Assembly: GCF_029893805.1 (NCBI RefSeq)
Contig: NZ_JARXYP010000002.1
Span: forward strand, 6,944,001 to 7,008,000
DNA: 64,000 nucleotides
Direction: 5' to 3'
DNA from: Streptomyces sp. SAI-135
GTDB lineage: Bacteria > Actinomycetota > Actinomycetes > Streptomycetales > Streptomycetaceae
Shown: piece after piece, positions 1 through 8,971 of the stretch
How positions within the stretch are numbered: the stretch's first letter is position 1
Layout: each line of letters starts with the position of its first letter
Position numbers and translations under genes: made by a program
Notes under the pieces: generated by a model
The model's database searches: none
What the model was told of the DNA's origin: nothing
Seen by the model: the letters and a program-made list of their open reading frames with translations, nothing else

Positions 1-2
1 CA

Positions 3-36
3 GCGCCTGCCGACGGAACGTTCCGTCGGCAGGCGC
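3..36. terminator. Perfect 34-bp palindrome, probable terminator
   Basis: The arm GCGCCTGCCGACGGAAC is followed immediately by its exact reverse complement. It lies downstream of the leftward response-regulator gene and would form a 17-bp stem on either strand. It probably ends transcription from that gene and perhaps from a gene left of the window. There is no spacer, so an operator for a dimeric protein is possible but less likely at a gene end. Confidence 0.4.
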
Positions 37-108
37 CTGGGGGTCGTAAACCAGTCAGCCCGGTGAAAGGCCTGGTTCACGTCCGTGAACAGTGAGGCGT
101 GGAGAGCC

Positions 109-771
109 TCAGTGGATGATGCCGGTACGGAGGGCCACCGCCACCATGCCGGCGCGGTCTCCCGTGCCGAGCTTGCGGGCGATCCGGGCGAGGTGGCTCT
201 TGACGGTCAGTGCGGACAGGCCCATGGAGACGCCGATCGCCTTGTTCGACTGCCCTTCGGCCACCAGCCGCAGCACCTCGACCTCGCGGCCGGAGAGCTC
301 GCGGTAGCCGCCCGGGTGGCTCGGGGCACCCGGGGGGCGGCGGTGCATACGGGCGGCGGCGGCGCCGATGGGAGCGGCTCCCGGTCGGGTGGGGAGCCCG
401 AGGTTGGTACGGGTGCCGGTGACGACGTAGCCCTTGACGCCGCCCGCGAGGGCGTTGCGCACGGCACCGATGTCGTCGGCCGCGGAGAGGGCGAGGCCGT
501 TGGGCCAGCCCGCGGCGCGGGTTTCCGACAGCAGCGTCAGGCCGGAGCCGTCGGGGAGGTGGACGTCGGCGACGCAGATGTCTCTGGGACTGCCGATACG
601 GGGACGGGCCTCCGCCACGGACGAGGCCTCGATGACATCGCGGACACCGAGCGCCCAGAGGTGACGGGTGACGGTGGAGCGGACACGCGGGTCGGCCACG
701 ACCACCATGGCGGTGGGCTTGTTCGGGCGGTAGGCGACCAGGCTTGCGGGCTGCTCGAGGAGAACGGACAC
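109..771 (-). CDS. LuxR/NarL-family response regulator
   Basis: A 220-aa protein with an N-terminal receiver-like domain (about residues 18-120) and a C-terminal LuxR helix-turn-helix (about 155-215; LSGREVEVLRLVAEG and LTVKSHLARIARKLG are readable). The putative phospho-acceptor Asp is in ADVHLPDGSG and the conserved Lys in GVKGYVV. The acidic pocket near the N-terminus shows one Asp (VVADP) instead of the usual pair, so phosphorylation may be atypical. The GTG start has an AGGAGG ribosome site. No histidine kinase is adjacent, so it is an orphan regulator here. A short hairpin (TGAGGC/GCCTCA, 93-111) overlaps the stop codon. The DNA target is unknown. Confidence 0.88.
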   Translation of the reverse strand: MSVLLEQPASLVAYRPNKPTAMVVVADPRVRSTVTRHLWALGVRDVIEASSVAEARPRIGSPRDICVADVHLPDGSGLTLLSETRAAGWPNGLALSAADDIGAVRNALAGGVKGYVVTGTRTNLGLPTRPGAAPIGAAAARMHRRPPGAPSHPGGYRELSGREVEVLRLVAEGQSNKAIGVSMGLSALTVKSHLARIARKLGTGDRAGMVAVALRTGIIH

Positions 772-829
772 CGGGCCTCCTGGGGTGGGGACGGCTGGAA
801 GGTCACAGACGTCTTCGGCACCGAACCCG

Positions 830-900
830 GCGTCCTTTAGAGAATGATCACGATCTAGTGAGTAACAATTAGTGCAATTCGGACGTACGGTCGATCGTTC
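830..900 (-). promoter_or_regulatory. AT-rich promoter region of the LuxR regulator
   Basis: The interval between the regulator and DUF3000 is locally AT-rich in an otherwise very GC-rich window. Reading leftward it contains TTGTTA, then a 17-bp gap, then ATTCTC, and also TTGCAC. These could serve as -35/-10 elements about 60 bp before the GTG. The assignment is by eye only. Confidence 0.3.
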
Positions 901-925
901 GGTGAGCAGATCGGTTCGTTCGAGG

Positions 926-949
926 GGCCACTCCTGACTGAAAGTGGCC
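926..949 (-). terminator. Small hairpin after DUF3000 gene
   Basis: GGCCACT and AGTGGCC form a 7-bp stem about 30 bp past the DUF3000 stop codon on the minus strand. A modest intrinsic terminator is the simplest reading; there is no clear U-tract. Confidence 0.3.
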
Positions 950-981
950 GTATCGACAAATTGATGCTCCGAACGGGTGGG

Positions 982-1650
982 TCAGCGCGCCTGCGGATCC
1001 CGCCGCTGGGGGAGCGTGACCACCGACGCGTCGCCCGGCCCGGCCGGCGGCAGGCCCGCGACCTGGGCCAGCAGATCGCACCAGGAGGCGAGGTGCCCCG
1101 CCGTGTCCGGCACCCCGCCCAGGCCCTCGCGGGGCGTCCAGGAGGCGCGGATCTCGATCTGCGAGGCCGCTGGGCGCTCGGACAGACCTCCGAAGTAGTG
1201 CGAGCTCGCGCGCGTGACGGTGCCGCTCGGCTCGCCGTACGACAGCCCGCGCGCCGAGAGCGCGCCGGTCAGCCAGGACCAGCACACCTCGGGCAGCAGC
1301 GGGTCGGCGGCCATCTCCGGCTCCAGCTCCGCGCGCACCAGCGTCACCAGCCGGAAGGTGCCCCGCCAGGCCTCGTGGCCGTCGGGGTCGTGCAGCAGCA
1401 CGAGGCGCCCGTCGGCGAGGTCCTGGTCGCCGTCGACGACGGTCGCCTCCAGCGCGTACGCGTGCGGGGCGAGCCGCTGGGGCGCGCGTGTCGCCTCGAT
1501 CTCGATCTGCGGCCGCAACCGACTGGCGCGCAGGGCCTGAACCGCGGCCTGGAAGGCCGGCGGAGCCGCACCGCTCCCATCCCGGTCGCTCCCCTTCGCG
1601 TCGTCCATTCCGCCCGTGTCGTCCGACAGTCGTCCTTGTGCCGCAGCCAT
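982..1650 (-). CDS. DUF3000 domain-containing protein
   Basis: A 222-aa protein that I recognise as the actinobacterial DUF3000 family, commonly found divergent from hemE as here. It has no signal peptide or membrane segment. Readable stretches include LRASRLRPQIEIEATRAP, PHAYALEATV and GRLVLLHDPDGHEAWRGTFR, consistent with a soluble folded domain of about 180 residues. Function is unknown. The 116-bp gap to hemE must hold both divergent promoters. The conserved neighbourhood suggests a link to haem synthesis, but that is inference from gene order only. Confidence 0.85.
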   Translation of the reverse strand: MAAAQGRLSDDTGGMDDAKGSDRDGSGAAPPAFQAAVQALRASRLRPQIEIEATRAPQRLAPHAYALEATVVDGDQDLADGRLVLLHDPDGHEAWRGTFRLVTLVRAELEPEMAADPLLPEVCWSWLTGALSARGLSYGEPSGTVTRASSHYFGGLSERPAASQIEIRASWTPREGLGGVPDTAGHLASWCDLLAQVAGLPPAGPGDASVVTLPQRRDPQAR

Positions 1651-1766
1651 GCGGGAAGGTTAAGGGGAAGGGGGGCGTGCTGCGGGCCTAGACACCCGGA
1701 CTCGGCTCCATGCCCACACGGACACCGCGCACTCGGCACTCGCCGCACCGTGCGAGACTTTCCGAC

Positions 1767-2822
1767 GTGAGTGCACACCGAACGCCGCCGTCAGCCACGT
1801 ACGAATCCGCCTTCCTCAAGGCCTGCCGGCGCGAGCCCGTGCCGCACACCCCGGTGTGGTTCATGCGTCAGGCCGGGCGCTCGCTGCCCGAGTACCGCAA
1901 GGTGCGCGAGGGCATCCCGATGCTGGAGTCCTGCGCGCGGCCCGAGCTCGTCGCGGAGATCACCCTCCAGCCGGTGCGCCGGCACGGCGTGGACGCGGCG
2001 ATCTACTACAGCGACATCGTCGTCCCGCTCAAGGCCATCGGCATCGACCTCGACATCAAGCCCGGCGTCGGCCCGGTCGTGGAGCGCCCGATCCGCACCC
2101 GCGCCGACCTGGCCCAGCTGCGCGACCTCACCCCCGAGGACGTCTCCTACGTCACCGAGGCCATCGGCCTGCTGACCCGCGAGCTCGGCCCGACCCCCCT
2201 GATCGGTTTCGCCGGCGCGCCTTTCACCCTCGCGAGTTACCTCGTCGAGGGCGGCCCGTCCCGCACCTACGAGAACGCCAAGTCGATGATGTACGGCGAC
2301 CCCGAGCTGTGGGCCGACCTCCTCGACCGCCTCGCCGAGATCACCGCCGCCTTCCTGAAGGTCCAGATCGAGGCCGGCGCCTCCGCCGTCCAGCTCTTCG
2401 ACTCCTGGGCCGGTGCCCTCGCCCCCGCCGACTACCGCCGCTCGGTCCTGCCCGCCTCCGCGAAGGTCTTCCAGGCCGTCGAGGGCTACGGCGTCCCCCG
2501 CATCCACTTCGGCGTCGGCACCGGTGAGCTGCTGAAGCTCATGGGCGAGGCTGGCGCGGACGTCGTCGGCGTCGACTGGCGCGTCCCGCTCGACGAGGCG
2601 GCCCGCCGCGTCGGTCCCGGCAAGGCGCTCCAGGGCAACCTCGACCCGACGGTCCTGTTCTCCTCCACGGAGGCCGTCGAGGCCAAGACCCGCGAGGTCC
2701 TGGACTCGGCCGCCGACCTGGAGGGCCACGTCTTCAACCTCGGCCACGGCGTCATGCCGTCCACGGACCCGGACGCCCTGACCCGCCTCGTGGAGTACGT
2801 CCACACGCAGACGGCCCGCTGA
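1767..2822 (+). CDS. hemE: Uroporphyrinogen decarboxylase HemE
   Basis: This cytosolic enzyme decarboxylates uroporphyrinogen III to coproporphyrinogen III. The protein is 351 aa from the GTG at 1767. The N-terminal family signature PVWFMRQAGRSLPEYR lies at residues 29-44, followed by YYSDIVVP, GFAGAPFTLASYLVEGG and LQGNLDP near the C-terminus. The open frame extends 19 codons upstream to 1710, but that segment is Arg/Thr/Pro-rich and unlike the family, so the GTG is preferred. With hemY and hemQ nearby it forms the late haem block; in HemQ-containing bacteria the route runs through coproporphyrin. Confidence 0.97.
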   Translation: MSAHRTPPSATYESAFLKACRREPVPHTPVWFMRQAGRSLPEYRKVREGIPMLESCARPELVAEITLQPVRRHGVDAAIYYSDIVVPLKAIGIDLDIKPGVGPVVERPIRTRADLAQLRDLTPEDVSYVTEAIGLLTRELGPTPLIGFAGAPFTLASYLVEGGPSRTYENAKSMMYGDPELWADLLDRLAEITAAFLKVQIEAGASAVQLFDSWAGALAPADYRRSVLPASAKVFQAVEGYGVPRIHFGVGTGELLKLMGEAGADVVGVDWRVPLDEAARRVGPGKALQGNLDPTVLFSSTEAVEAKTREVLDSAADLEGHVFNLGHGVMPSTDPDALTRLVEYVHTQTAR

Positions 2823-2826
2823 CCCC

Positions 2827-3654
2827 TCACCACGTGTGCCGGGGCCGCGCCTTCCTGCCGAACAGCAGGCCGCGCGGTTCCGGCGGCGGGGGAGTGCCCG
2901 GCTTCAGCGGCCAGGCGAGCAGCATCCCGGCGAGGAAACCGACGACGTGCGCGGCGTACGCGACCGTGCCCGCCGCGGAGACGCCCTCGCCGGACGAGTA
3001 GAACGCCTGGAGCACGAACCAGAAGCCCAGCACCAGCCACGCCGGCAGTCTCAGCGGCAGGAACACCAGGAACGGCACCAGGACCCACACCCGGGCCTTC
3101 GGGTACAGCACCAGATAGGCGCCCAGGACACCGGCGATCGCCCCCGAGGCGCCGATCAGCGGGTCTCCCGAGTCGGCGTTCAGCAGCGCGAAGCCGTACG
3201 AGGCCGCGTAGCCGCAGACGACGTAGAACAGCGCGAAGCGCACATGGCCCATGCGGTCCTCGACGTTGTTGCCGAAGATCAGCAGGAACAGCATGTTGCC
3301 CAGCAGGTGCAGCCAGCCGCCGTGCAGGAACATCGCCGTCAGCACCGACAGCGCGGGGGACTTGTCGTAGTCCGGCGGGGCCACCACACAGCCCGTCGCG
3401 CCCTGCGCGTTCGTGCCGACCTCGCCCGTGGGGACGAGCTTGGGCATCTGATGGTGGATCAACTCCTGCGGGATCGCCGCGTACTGGTCCAGGAACGCCT
3501 GGAGGTGGCACAGCTGCGACACGCTGCTGTCGCCCGCCACGGAACCGGCCAGGCCGGGCATGAACAGGAACACGAGGACGTTCGCGGCGATGAGCGCGTA
3601 CGTCACCACGGGGGTGCGGCGCACGGGGTTCACGTCATGGACGGGGATGACCAC
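2827..3654 (-). CDS. Rhomboid-family intramembrane serine protease
   Basis: A polytopic membrane protease. From the chosen GTG the protein is 275 aa with six or more hydrophobic segments. The catalytic Ser is in GASG (Ser170) and the partner His in a later membrane helix, AAHVVGFLAG (His236). The HGGWLHLLGNML and NNVEDRMGHVRFALFY elements are typical. A Cys-containing luminal insert of about 60 residues sits between the first membrane segment and the core. The frame stays open to a TTG at 3738, which would add 28 residues; I prefer the GTG giving MVIPVHDVNPVRRTP, though its ribosome site is weak. It ends 4 bp from the convergent hemE stop. Confidence 0.9.
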   Translation of the reverse strand: MVIPVHDVNPVRRTPVVTYALIAANVLVFLFMPGLAGSVAGDSSVSQLCHLQAFLDQYAAIPQELIHHQMPKLVPTGEVGTNAQGATGCVVAPPDYDKSPALSVLTAMFLHGGWLHLLGNMLFLLIFGNNVEDRMGHVRFALFYVVCGYAASYGFALLNADSGDPLIGASGAIAGVLGAYLVLYPKARVWVLVPFLVFLPLRLPAWLVLGFWFVLQAFYSSGEGVSAAGTVAYAAHVVGFLAGMLLAWPLKPGTPPPPEPRGLLFGRKARPRHTW

Positions 3655-3789
3655 AAGGAAGTACTGCCCGCGATGGACCCGGTGAATCGGTGGCGCCCCG
3701 GTGAACACCCGCACGCACGCGTGCGTATGTCTCCTCAACCGCCCGCGGCACGGGGAAGGCGGGCCGCGGGGACTACGTGAGGATCAGCG

Positions 3790-4116
3790 ATGAACGACCG
3801 TACTACTCCTGCGATGCACGCTCTTCCCGACGGGGAGGCCGAGCTCTCCCTGGTGGTGCGACTGCCGTGGGAGGACGTGGCCAGGCTCGGCCAGGAGGCC
3901 GGGCGGCTGGCGTCCCAGATGCAGCGGCCGGTGACGCTCGACGAGGCGGTGAGCAACCGGCTCCGGTCCACGCGGTCCGCCGCGCACGCCAAGCCGGCCG
4001 GCGAGCAGCCGTCGGCCATGCCTCCCAGCAGCAGCGCCTCCGTCTCGGCGCTGCCGCCCCGCCCGCCCGCCGACCAGGCCCGCCAGGCCATCGAACGGAT
4101 CAACGGAACGGCGTAG
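3790..4116 (+). CDS. Small conserved hypothetical protein
   Basis: A 108-aa soluble protein with ATG start and a GAGGAT ribosome site. The first half reads as a compact domain (ELSLVVRLPWEDVARLGQEA) and the second half is Ser/Pro/Ala-rich and probably disordered, ending in a short helix (DQARQAIERINGTA). I recognise it only as a Streptomyces-type hypothetical; function is unknown. It converges with the flavoenzyme gene with just 3 bp between stop codons. Confidence 0.7.
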   Translation: MNDRTTPAMHALPDGEAELSLVVRLPWEDVARLGQEAGRLASQMQRPVTLDEAVSNRLRSTRSAAHAKPAGEQPSAMPPSSSASVSALPPRPPADQARQAIERINGTA

Positions 4117-4119
4117 CCC

Positions 4120-5514
4120 TCAGGAGCCCCGCACCTTCGCGACGGCCTTCCTGGCCGCCACCAGCACCGGATCCCACACCGGGCTGAACGGCGGCGCGTA
4201 CCCCAGGTCCAGGGCCGTCATCCGCTCCACCGTCATCCCCGCCGTCAGGGCCACCGCCGCGATGTCGACCCGCTTGCCCGCGCCTTCCCTCCCGACGATC
4301 TGCACGCCGAGCAGCCGCCCCGTGCGGCGCTCGGCGAGCATCTTCACCGTCATCGGGGAGGCGCCCGGGTAGTACCCGGCCCGGCTCGTCGACTCGATCG
4401 TGACCGACTCGAACTGGAGGCCCACCCGGCGGGCGTCCTTCTCCCGCAGCCCGGTGCGGGCGATCTCCAGGTCGCAGACCTTGCTGACGGCCGTGCCGAC
4501 GACCCCGGGGAAGGTGGCGTAACCGCCCCCGACGTTCGTGCCGATGACCTGGCCGTGCTTGTTGGCGTGGGTGCCGAGCGCGATGTGGCGCTCCTGCCCC
4601 GACACCAGGTCCAGGACCTCCACGCAGTCACCGCCCGCCCAGATGTTCTCGTGGCCGCGCACCCGCATCGCCAGGTCCGTCAGCAGGCCGCCGTGGCTGC
4701 CCAGGGGCAGGCCGGCCGCCTCGGCGAGCGTCGTCTCGGGACGCACCCCGATGCCGAGCACCACCACGTCCGCCGGATACTCCGCGTCCTCCGTGGCGAC
4801 CGCGCGCACCCGGCCGTCCTCGTCCGTGAGCACCTTGGTCACCGCGGCGTCGTTGACCATGGTGATGCCCAGGCCCTCCATCGCCTCGTGCACCAGGCGG
4901 CCCATGTCCGGGTCGAGCGTGGACATCGGCTCACTGCCGCGGTTGACGACCGTCACCTCGTAGTCGCGGTTGATCAGGGCCTCGGCCATCTCCACGCCGA
5001 TGTACCCGGCGCCCACGACCACCGCCCGGCGGCCACGCGTGCGTGCCAGCGTGTCGATGAGCGCCCGGCCGTCGTCGAGGGTCTGCACCCCGTGCACCCC
5101 GGCGGCGTCGACACCCGGCATGTCCGGGCGGATCGGGCGGGCGCCGGTCGCGATCACGAGCTTGTCGTACGACGTCCAGGACTCGGCGCCCGAATCGAGG
5201 TCCCGCGCGCGGACCCGCTGACGGTCGACGTCGATCTCCATGACCTCGGTGCGCATGCGCAGGTCGATGTCCCGGGCCCGGTGCTCCTCGGGCGTGCGGG
5301 CGATCAAGCGGTCCGGACCGTCGACGTCCCCGCCCACCCAGTACGGGATGCCGCACGCCGAGTAGGAGGTGAAGTGGCCCCGCTCGAACGCCACGATCTC
5401 CAGTTCGCCGGGGTCCCTCATCCGGCGGGCCTGCGACGCCGCGGACATCCCCGCGGCGTCGCCGCCGATCACGACCAGACGTTCCCTCGTGCCCTGCGTA
5501 CGGCTCATGTTCAT
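4120..5514 (-). CDS. FAD/NAD(P)-dependent disulfide reductase, CoA-disulfide-reductase-like
   Basis: A 464-aa flavoprotein of the pyridine nucleotide-disulfide oxidoreductase family. It has an N-terminal FAD-binding motif (VVIGGDAAGMSAASQARR, residues 14-31) and a single redox Cys in SYSACGIPYW (Cys54), as in CoA-disulfide reductases and NADH oxidases. A second dinucleotide motif follows (VVVGAGYIGVEMAEAL), then the C-terminal dimerisation domain. It probably reduces a small-molecule disulfide or persulfide using NAD(P)H, but the substrate cannot be told from sequence. An alternative start lies two codons in (MSRTQ). No ribosome site is evident, so a leaderless message is possible. Confidence 0.85.
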   Translation of the reverse strand: MNMSRTQGTRERLVVIGGDAAGMSAASQARRMRDPGELEIVAFERGHFTSYSACGIPYWVGGDVDGPDRLIARTPEEHRARDIDLRMRTEVMEIDVDRQRVRARDLDSGAESWTSYDKLVIATGARPIRPDMPGVDAAGVHGVQTLDDGRALIDTLARTRGRRAVVVGAGYIGVEMAEALINRDYEVTVVNRGSEPMSTLDPDMGRLVHEAMEGLGITMVNDAAVTKVLTDEDGRVRAVATEDAEYPADVVVLGIGVRPETTLAEAAGLPLGSHGGLLTDLAMRVRGHENIWAGGDCVEVLDLVSGQERHIALGTHANKHGQVIGTNVGGGYATFPGVVGTAVSKVCDLEIARTGLREKDARRVGLQFESVTIESTSRAGYYPGASPMTVKMLAERRTGRLLGVQIVGREGAGKRVDIAAVALTAGMTVERMTALDLGYAPPFSPVWDPVLVAARKAVAKVRGS

Positions 5515-5569
5515 GCGAACACGCTACGAGGGCGGGGCATTTCAGCCCCGCGCGCCCCGCCTCCTCGCG

Positions 5570-6637
5570 TCACTCCCGCTCGCCCGGCTCCTGCGGGCGT
5601 CCCGGCTCCCGCGTGACCCCGGGTTCCTGCGACCGTCCCGGGGCGCCGGGTTCCTGAGGCCGTCCCTGGGCTGGGACCGGACGGGCCATGGGCAGCGGGC
5701 CCAGCGCGGTCGAGGCGCCCGCGGGAGCCGGGCGGCGCGGCAGCCGGGGCCGGACCAGCCGCAGCCACACCAGCACGATCAGCGCGAGCCCCGCCAGGAA
5801 CGGCAGCACCGCGGCCAGCGCCACCACGATCCAGCGCAGCATGGTCACGAACGCGCCCCAGCCGCCCGCGAGCGCGTCGACGACGCCGGGGTCGTCGTCC
5901 TCCTCGGCCTCCACGACCGGCGTCTCGGACAGGGAGAGGGTGATGGTCGCCAGGGTCGTACGGTCCTTCAGGGACGCCTGACGGGCCAGCAGCGACTCCA
6001 GTTCGGCCTGGCGGGTGCTCAGTTCGCCCTCCAGGGTGACCACGTCGCTGAGCCTGGTCGCCTTGTCCATCAGCTCCCGGATCCGCGCCACGCTCGCCCG
6101 CTGTGTCGCGATCCGGCTCTCCACGTCGACGACCTGGTCGGTGACGTCCTGCGCGTTCGCCGTGCGCTCCAGGAGCTTGCCCGCGCCCTCCAGGCCGGCG
6201 AGGACCTCGTCGTACTTCTCGACGGGCACCCGCAGCACCACCTCGGTCTGCTCCCGGCCCTCCTCGTCCCGGGAGGTGGACTCCTTGCCGACGAACCCGC
6301 CCGCGTTCTCGGTGGTGGTGCGGGCCGCGGCGAGCGCCTTCGGGACGTTCTTGACCTGCACGGTCAGCGTGGCGGTGCGGATGATGTGGTTCGCGGCGGG
6401 CTGCGGCGCGGCGGTGGCCTGCTTGCCGCCCGCGTCGGCCTCGGTGCCGGCCGCGCCCTTGCTGTCGGCCGCCTGGGCGCCGGCCCGGTCCTCCTGGGCG
6501 AGGCTGCTGCCGTCGCCGCCCGAGTCGCTCGCCCCGCTGCACCCGGTCAGCGCCAGGGCCGCGGCCAGCAGCAGCCCGGCCAGGGCCTGCCCGGGCCGCA
6601 CGGAGCTTCGTGAACGGCGTGAACGTGGTGCGCGCAT
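5570..6637 (-). CDS. DUF4349 domain lipoprotein
   Basis: A 355-aa predicted lipoprotein. The N-terminal signal ends in lipobox LTGC (Cys33) and is followed by an Ala/Asp/Gly-rich linker. The DUF4349 domain (about 90-290) includes a long heptad-like stretch with TRLSDVVTLEGELSTRQAELESL, which suggests a coiled coil. One membrane segment (LRWIVVALAAVLPFLAGLAL) precedes a Pro/Arg-rich tail. It is likely anchored at both ends in the cell envelope. The ATG at 6637 has a strong GGGGGG ribosome site; the frame opens earlier at 6664. Function is unknown. Confidence 0.85.
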   Translation of the reverse strand: MRAPRSRRSRSSVRPGQALAGLLLAAALALTGCSGASDSGGDGSSLAQEDRAGAQAADSKGAAGTEADAGGKQATAAPQPAANHIIRTATLTVQVKNVPKALAAARTTTENAGGFVGKESTSRDEEGREQTEVVLRVPVEKYDEVLAGLEGAGKLLERTANAQDVTDQVVDVESRIATQRASVARIRELMDKATRLSDVVTLEGELSTRQAELESLLARQASLKDRTTLATITLSLSETPVVEAEEDDDPGVVDALAGGWGAFVTMLRWIVVALAAVLPFLAGLALIVLVWLRLVRPRLPRRPAPAGASTALGPLPMARPVPAQGRPQEPGAPGRSQEPGVTREPGRPQEPGERE

Positions 6638-6794
6638 GGGCGTCCCCCCGAGGGTCGTGGACAACTGACGCTCCTTCGACGCCGCAAGGAGCGCGAACGT
6701 TGGACCCGGGCGGTCCCGATGCGGTCACGGTCAGGACTCGTCAAGGACACCGGGCCGCCGGTGGACTGTCAGCGCGGTCTGAGAGGCTGGGGTC

Positions 6795-8234
6795 ATGAGC
6801 GGATCACAGGTCGTCGTCATCGGAGCCGGCATCGCGGGACTGGCCGCGGCCCACCGGCTGGCGCAGCGCGGTGCGCGCGTCACCGTACTGGAGGCGTCGG
6901 AGCGTGTCGGCGGCAAGCTGCTGCCCGGCGAGATCGCGGGCGCGCGCGTCGACCTCGGCGCCGAGTCGATGCTGGCCCGCAGGCCGGAGGCGGTGGCCCT
7001 CGCGCGCGAGGTGGGCCTCGGCGAGCTCCTCCAGCCGCCCGCCACCGCGACCGCCTCGATCTGGACCCGCGGTGCCCTGCGCCCCATGCCCAAGGGCCAC
7101 GTCATGGGCGTCCCCGGCACCGCCGAGGCTCTCGCCGGGGTGCTGTCCGAGGAGGGCCTCGCCCGCATCGCACAGGACGCCGGACTGCCCCGCACGGAGA
7201 TCGGCGACGACGTGGCGGTCGGTGAGTACGTGGCGGCGCGCCTGGGCCGCGAGGTCGTCGACCGCCTCGTCGAGCCCCTCCTCGGCGGGGTCTACGCGGG
7301 CGACGCGTACCGCATCTCGATGCGCTCGGCCGTCCCGCAGCTCTTCCAGGTCGCGAAGACCCACACCTCGCTGACCGAGGGCGTCCGCGAGATCCAGGCG
7401 AGGACGGCCGCCGACCAGCAGACCGGGCCCGTGTTCATGGGCGTCGAGGGCGGCGTGGGCACCCTCCCGCCCGCCGTCGCCGACGCGGTCCGCGCCGAGG
7501 GCGGCGAGATCGTCACCGGCGCCCCGGTCACCGAGCTGCGCCGCGAGCCCTCCGGCGGCTGGCGGGTCGTCACCGGGGACCGCGTCCGGCACGCGGACGC
7601 GGTGATCGTCGCCGCCCCCGCCGCGGCCGCGGCGCGGCTGCTGCGCGCCGAGGCCCCCGAGGCCGCGGACGAGCTCGACACCGTCGAGTACGCCTCCATG
7701 GCCCTGGTCACGCTCGCCTACCGCCGCTCCGACACCGCCCTGCCCGCGGGCAGCGGCTTCCTCGTCCCGCCGGTCGACGGCCGCACCATCAAGGCGTCCA
7801 CGTTCGCCTCCCAGAAGTGGGGCTGGATCGCAGACGAGAACCCGGACGTCGTGGTCCTGCGCACCTCCGTCGGCCGCTACGGCGAGACGGAAATCCTGGA
7901 GCGCGACGACGCCGACCTGGTGGACGTCTCCCGCCACGACCTGCGAGCGGCCACCGGTCTGGACGCCACCCCCCTCGAAACCCGCGTCACCCGCTGGACC
8001 GACGGTCTGCCCCAGTACCCCGTCGGCCACCACGCGCGCGTGGCCCGCATCCGCGAGCACGTCGCCAAGCTCCCCGGCCTCGCGGTGTGCGGCGCGCCGT
8101 ACGACGGCGTCGGCATCCCGGCCTGCATCGCGAGCGCCCACGCGGCCGTGGACCAGCTGCGGGGCGACCTCACCGCCGTGCGGGAGCTCACGGCCAACCC
8201 GGTGCAGAGTCTGCACGGCGGAGCGGGAGAATAG
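6795..8234 (+). CDS. hemY: Protoporphyrinogen/coproporphyrinogen III oxidase HemY
   Basis: A 479-aa FAD enzyme. The N-terminal Rossmann motif VVVIGAGIAGLAAAHRL is followed by VLEASERVGGK, and PYDGVGIPACIASAHAAV lies near the C-terminus. It oxidises the porphyrinogen ring by six electrons. Because hemQ follows directly, the physiological substrate is more likely coproporphyrinogen III (the CgoX role). The hemY stop and hemQ start are 5 bp apart, so the two are surely co-transcribed. The ATG is preferred; it follows GAGAGGCTGGGGTC. Confidence 0.95.
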   Translation: MSGSQVVVIGAGIAGLAAAHRLAQRGARVTVLEASERVGGKLLPGEIAGARVDLGAESMLARRPEAVALAREVGLGELLQPPATATASIWTRGALRPMPKGHVMGVPGTAEALAGVLSEEGLARIAQDAGLPRTEIGDDVAVGEYVAARLGREVVDRLVEPLLGGVYAGDAYRISMRSAVPQLFQVAKTHTSLTEGVREIQARTAADQQTGPVFMGVEGGVGTLPPAVADAVRAEGGEIVTGAPVTELRREPSGGWRVVTGDRVRHADAVIVAAPAAAAARLLRAEAPEAADELDTVEYASMALVTLAYRRSDTALPAGSGFLVPPVDGRTIKASTFASQKWGWIADENPDVVVLRTSVGRYGETEILERDDADLVDVSRHDLRAATGLDATPLETRVTRWTDGLPQYPVGHHARVARIREHVAKLPGLAVCGAPYDGVGIPACIASAHAAVDQLRGDLTAVRELTANPVQSLHGGAGE

Positions 8235-8239
8235 GGGCC

Positions 8240-8971
8240 ATGAGCAACGACGCCCCCACCCCCGAGTCCGGCAGGGTCCCGAACAAGGGCAAGCTGGCCA
8301 AGGACCTCAACGAGGTCATCCGGTACACGCTCTGGTCCGTCTTCAAGCTGAAGGACGTGCTGCCCGAGGACCGCACCGGCTACGCCGACGAGGTCCAGGA
8401 GCTGTTCGACCAGCTCGCCGCCAAGGACGTCACGATCCGCGGCACCTACGACGTGTCCGGGCTGCGCGCCGACGCCGACGTCATGATCTGGTGGCACGCG
8501 GAGACCAGCGACCAGCTGCAGGAGGCGTACAACCTCTTCCGCCGCACCAGGCTGGGCCGCGCTCTGGAGCCGGTCTGGTCCAACATGGCGCTGCACCGCC
8601 CCGCCGAGTTCAACCGCTCGCACATCCCGGCGTTCCTGGCGGACGAGAACCCCCGGGACTACGTCAGCGTCTACCCGTTCGTGCGCTCCTACGACTGGTA
8701 CCTCCTCCCCGACGAGGACCGCCGTCGCATGCTCGCCGACCACGGCAAGATGGCCCGCGGCTACCCGGACGTCCGCGCCAACACGGTCGCCTCCTTCTCG
8801 CTGGGCGACTACGAGTGGATCCTGGCGTTCGAGGCCGACGAGCTCTACCGCATCGTCGACCTCATGCGCCACCTGCGGGCGTCGGAGGCCCGTATGCACG
8901 TCCGCGAGGAGGTCCCGTTCTACACGGGCCGCCGCAAGGACATCGGCGACCTCGTGGCGGGTCTCGCCTGA
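8240..8971 (+). CDS. hemQ: Coproheme decarboxylase HemQ (chlorite-dismutase family)
   Basis: A 243-aa soluble enzyme that oxidatively decarboxylates two propionates of coproheme to give haem b, the last step of the coproporphyrin-dependent pathway. Family stretches are readable: YTLWSVFKL near the N-terminus, YPFVRSYDWYLLP (containing the key Tyr), RRRMLADHGKMARGYPDVRANTVASFSLGDYEWILAFE, and TGRRKDI at the C-terminus. The proposed axial His is in ADHGKMARGYP. The ATG at 8240 is chosen because it begins the conserved protein; the open frame runs much further upstream in shadow of hemY. It abuts the convergent hydrolase gene with no gap. Confidence 0.97.
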   Translation: MSNDAPTPESGRVPNKGKLAKDLNEVIRYTLWSVFKLKDVLPEDRTGYADEVQELFDQLAAKDVTIRGTYDVSGLRADADVMIWWHAETSDQLQEAYNLFRRTRLGRALEPVWSNMALHRPAEFNRSHIPAFLADENPRDYVSVYPFVRSYDWYLLPDEDRRRMLADHGKMARGYPDVRANTVASFSLGDYEWILAFEADELYRIVDLMRHLRASEARMHVREEVPFYTGRRKDIGDLVAGLA

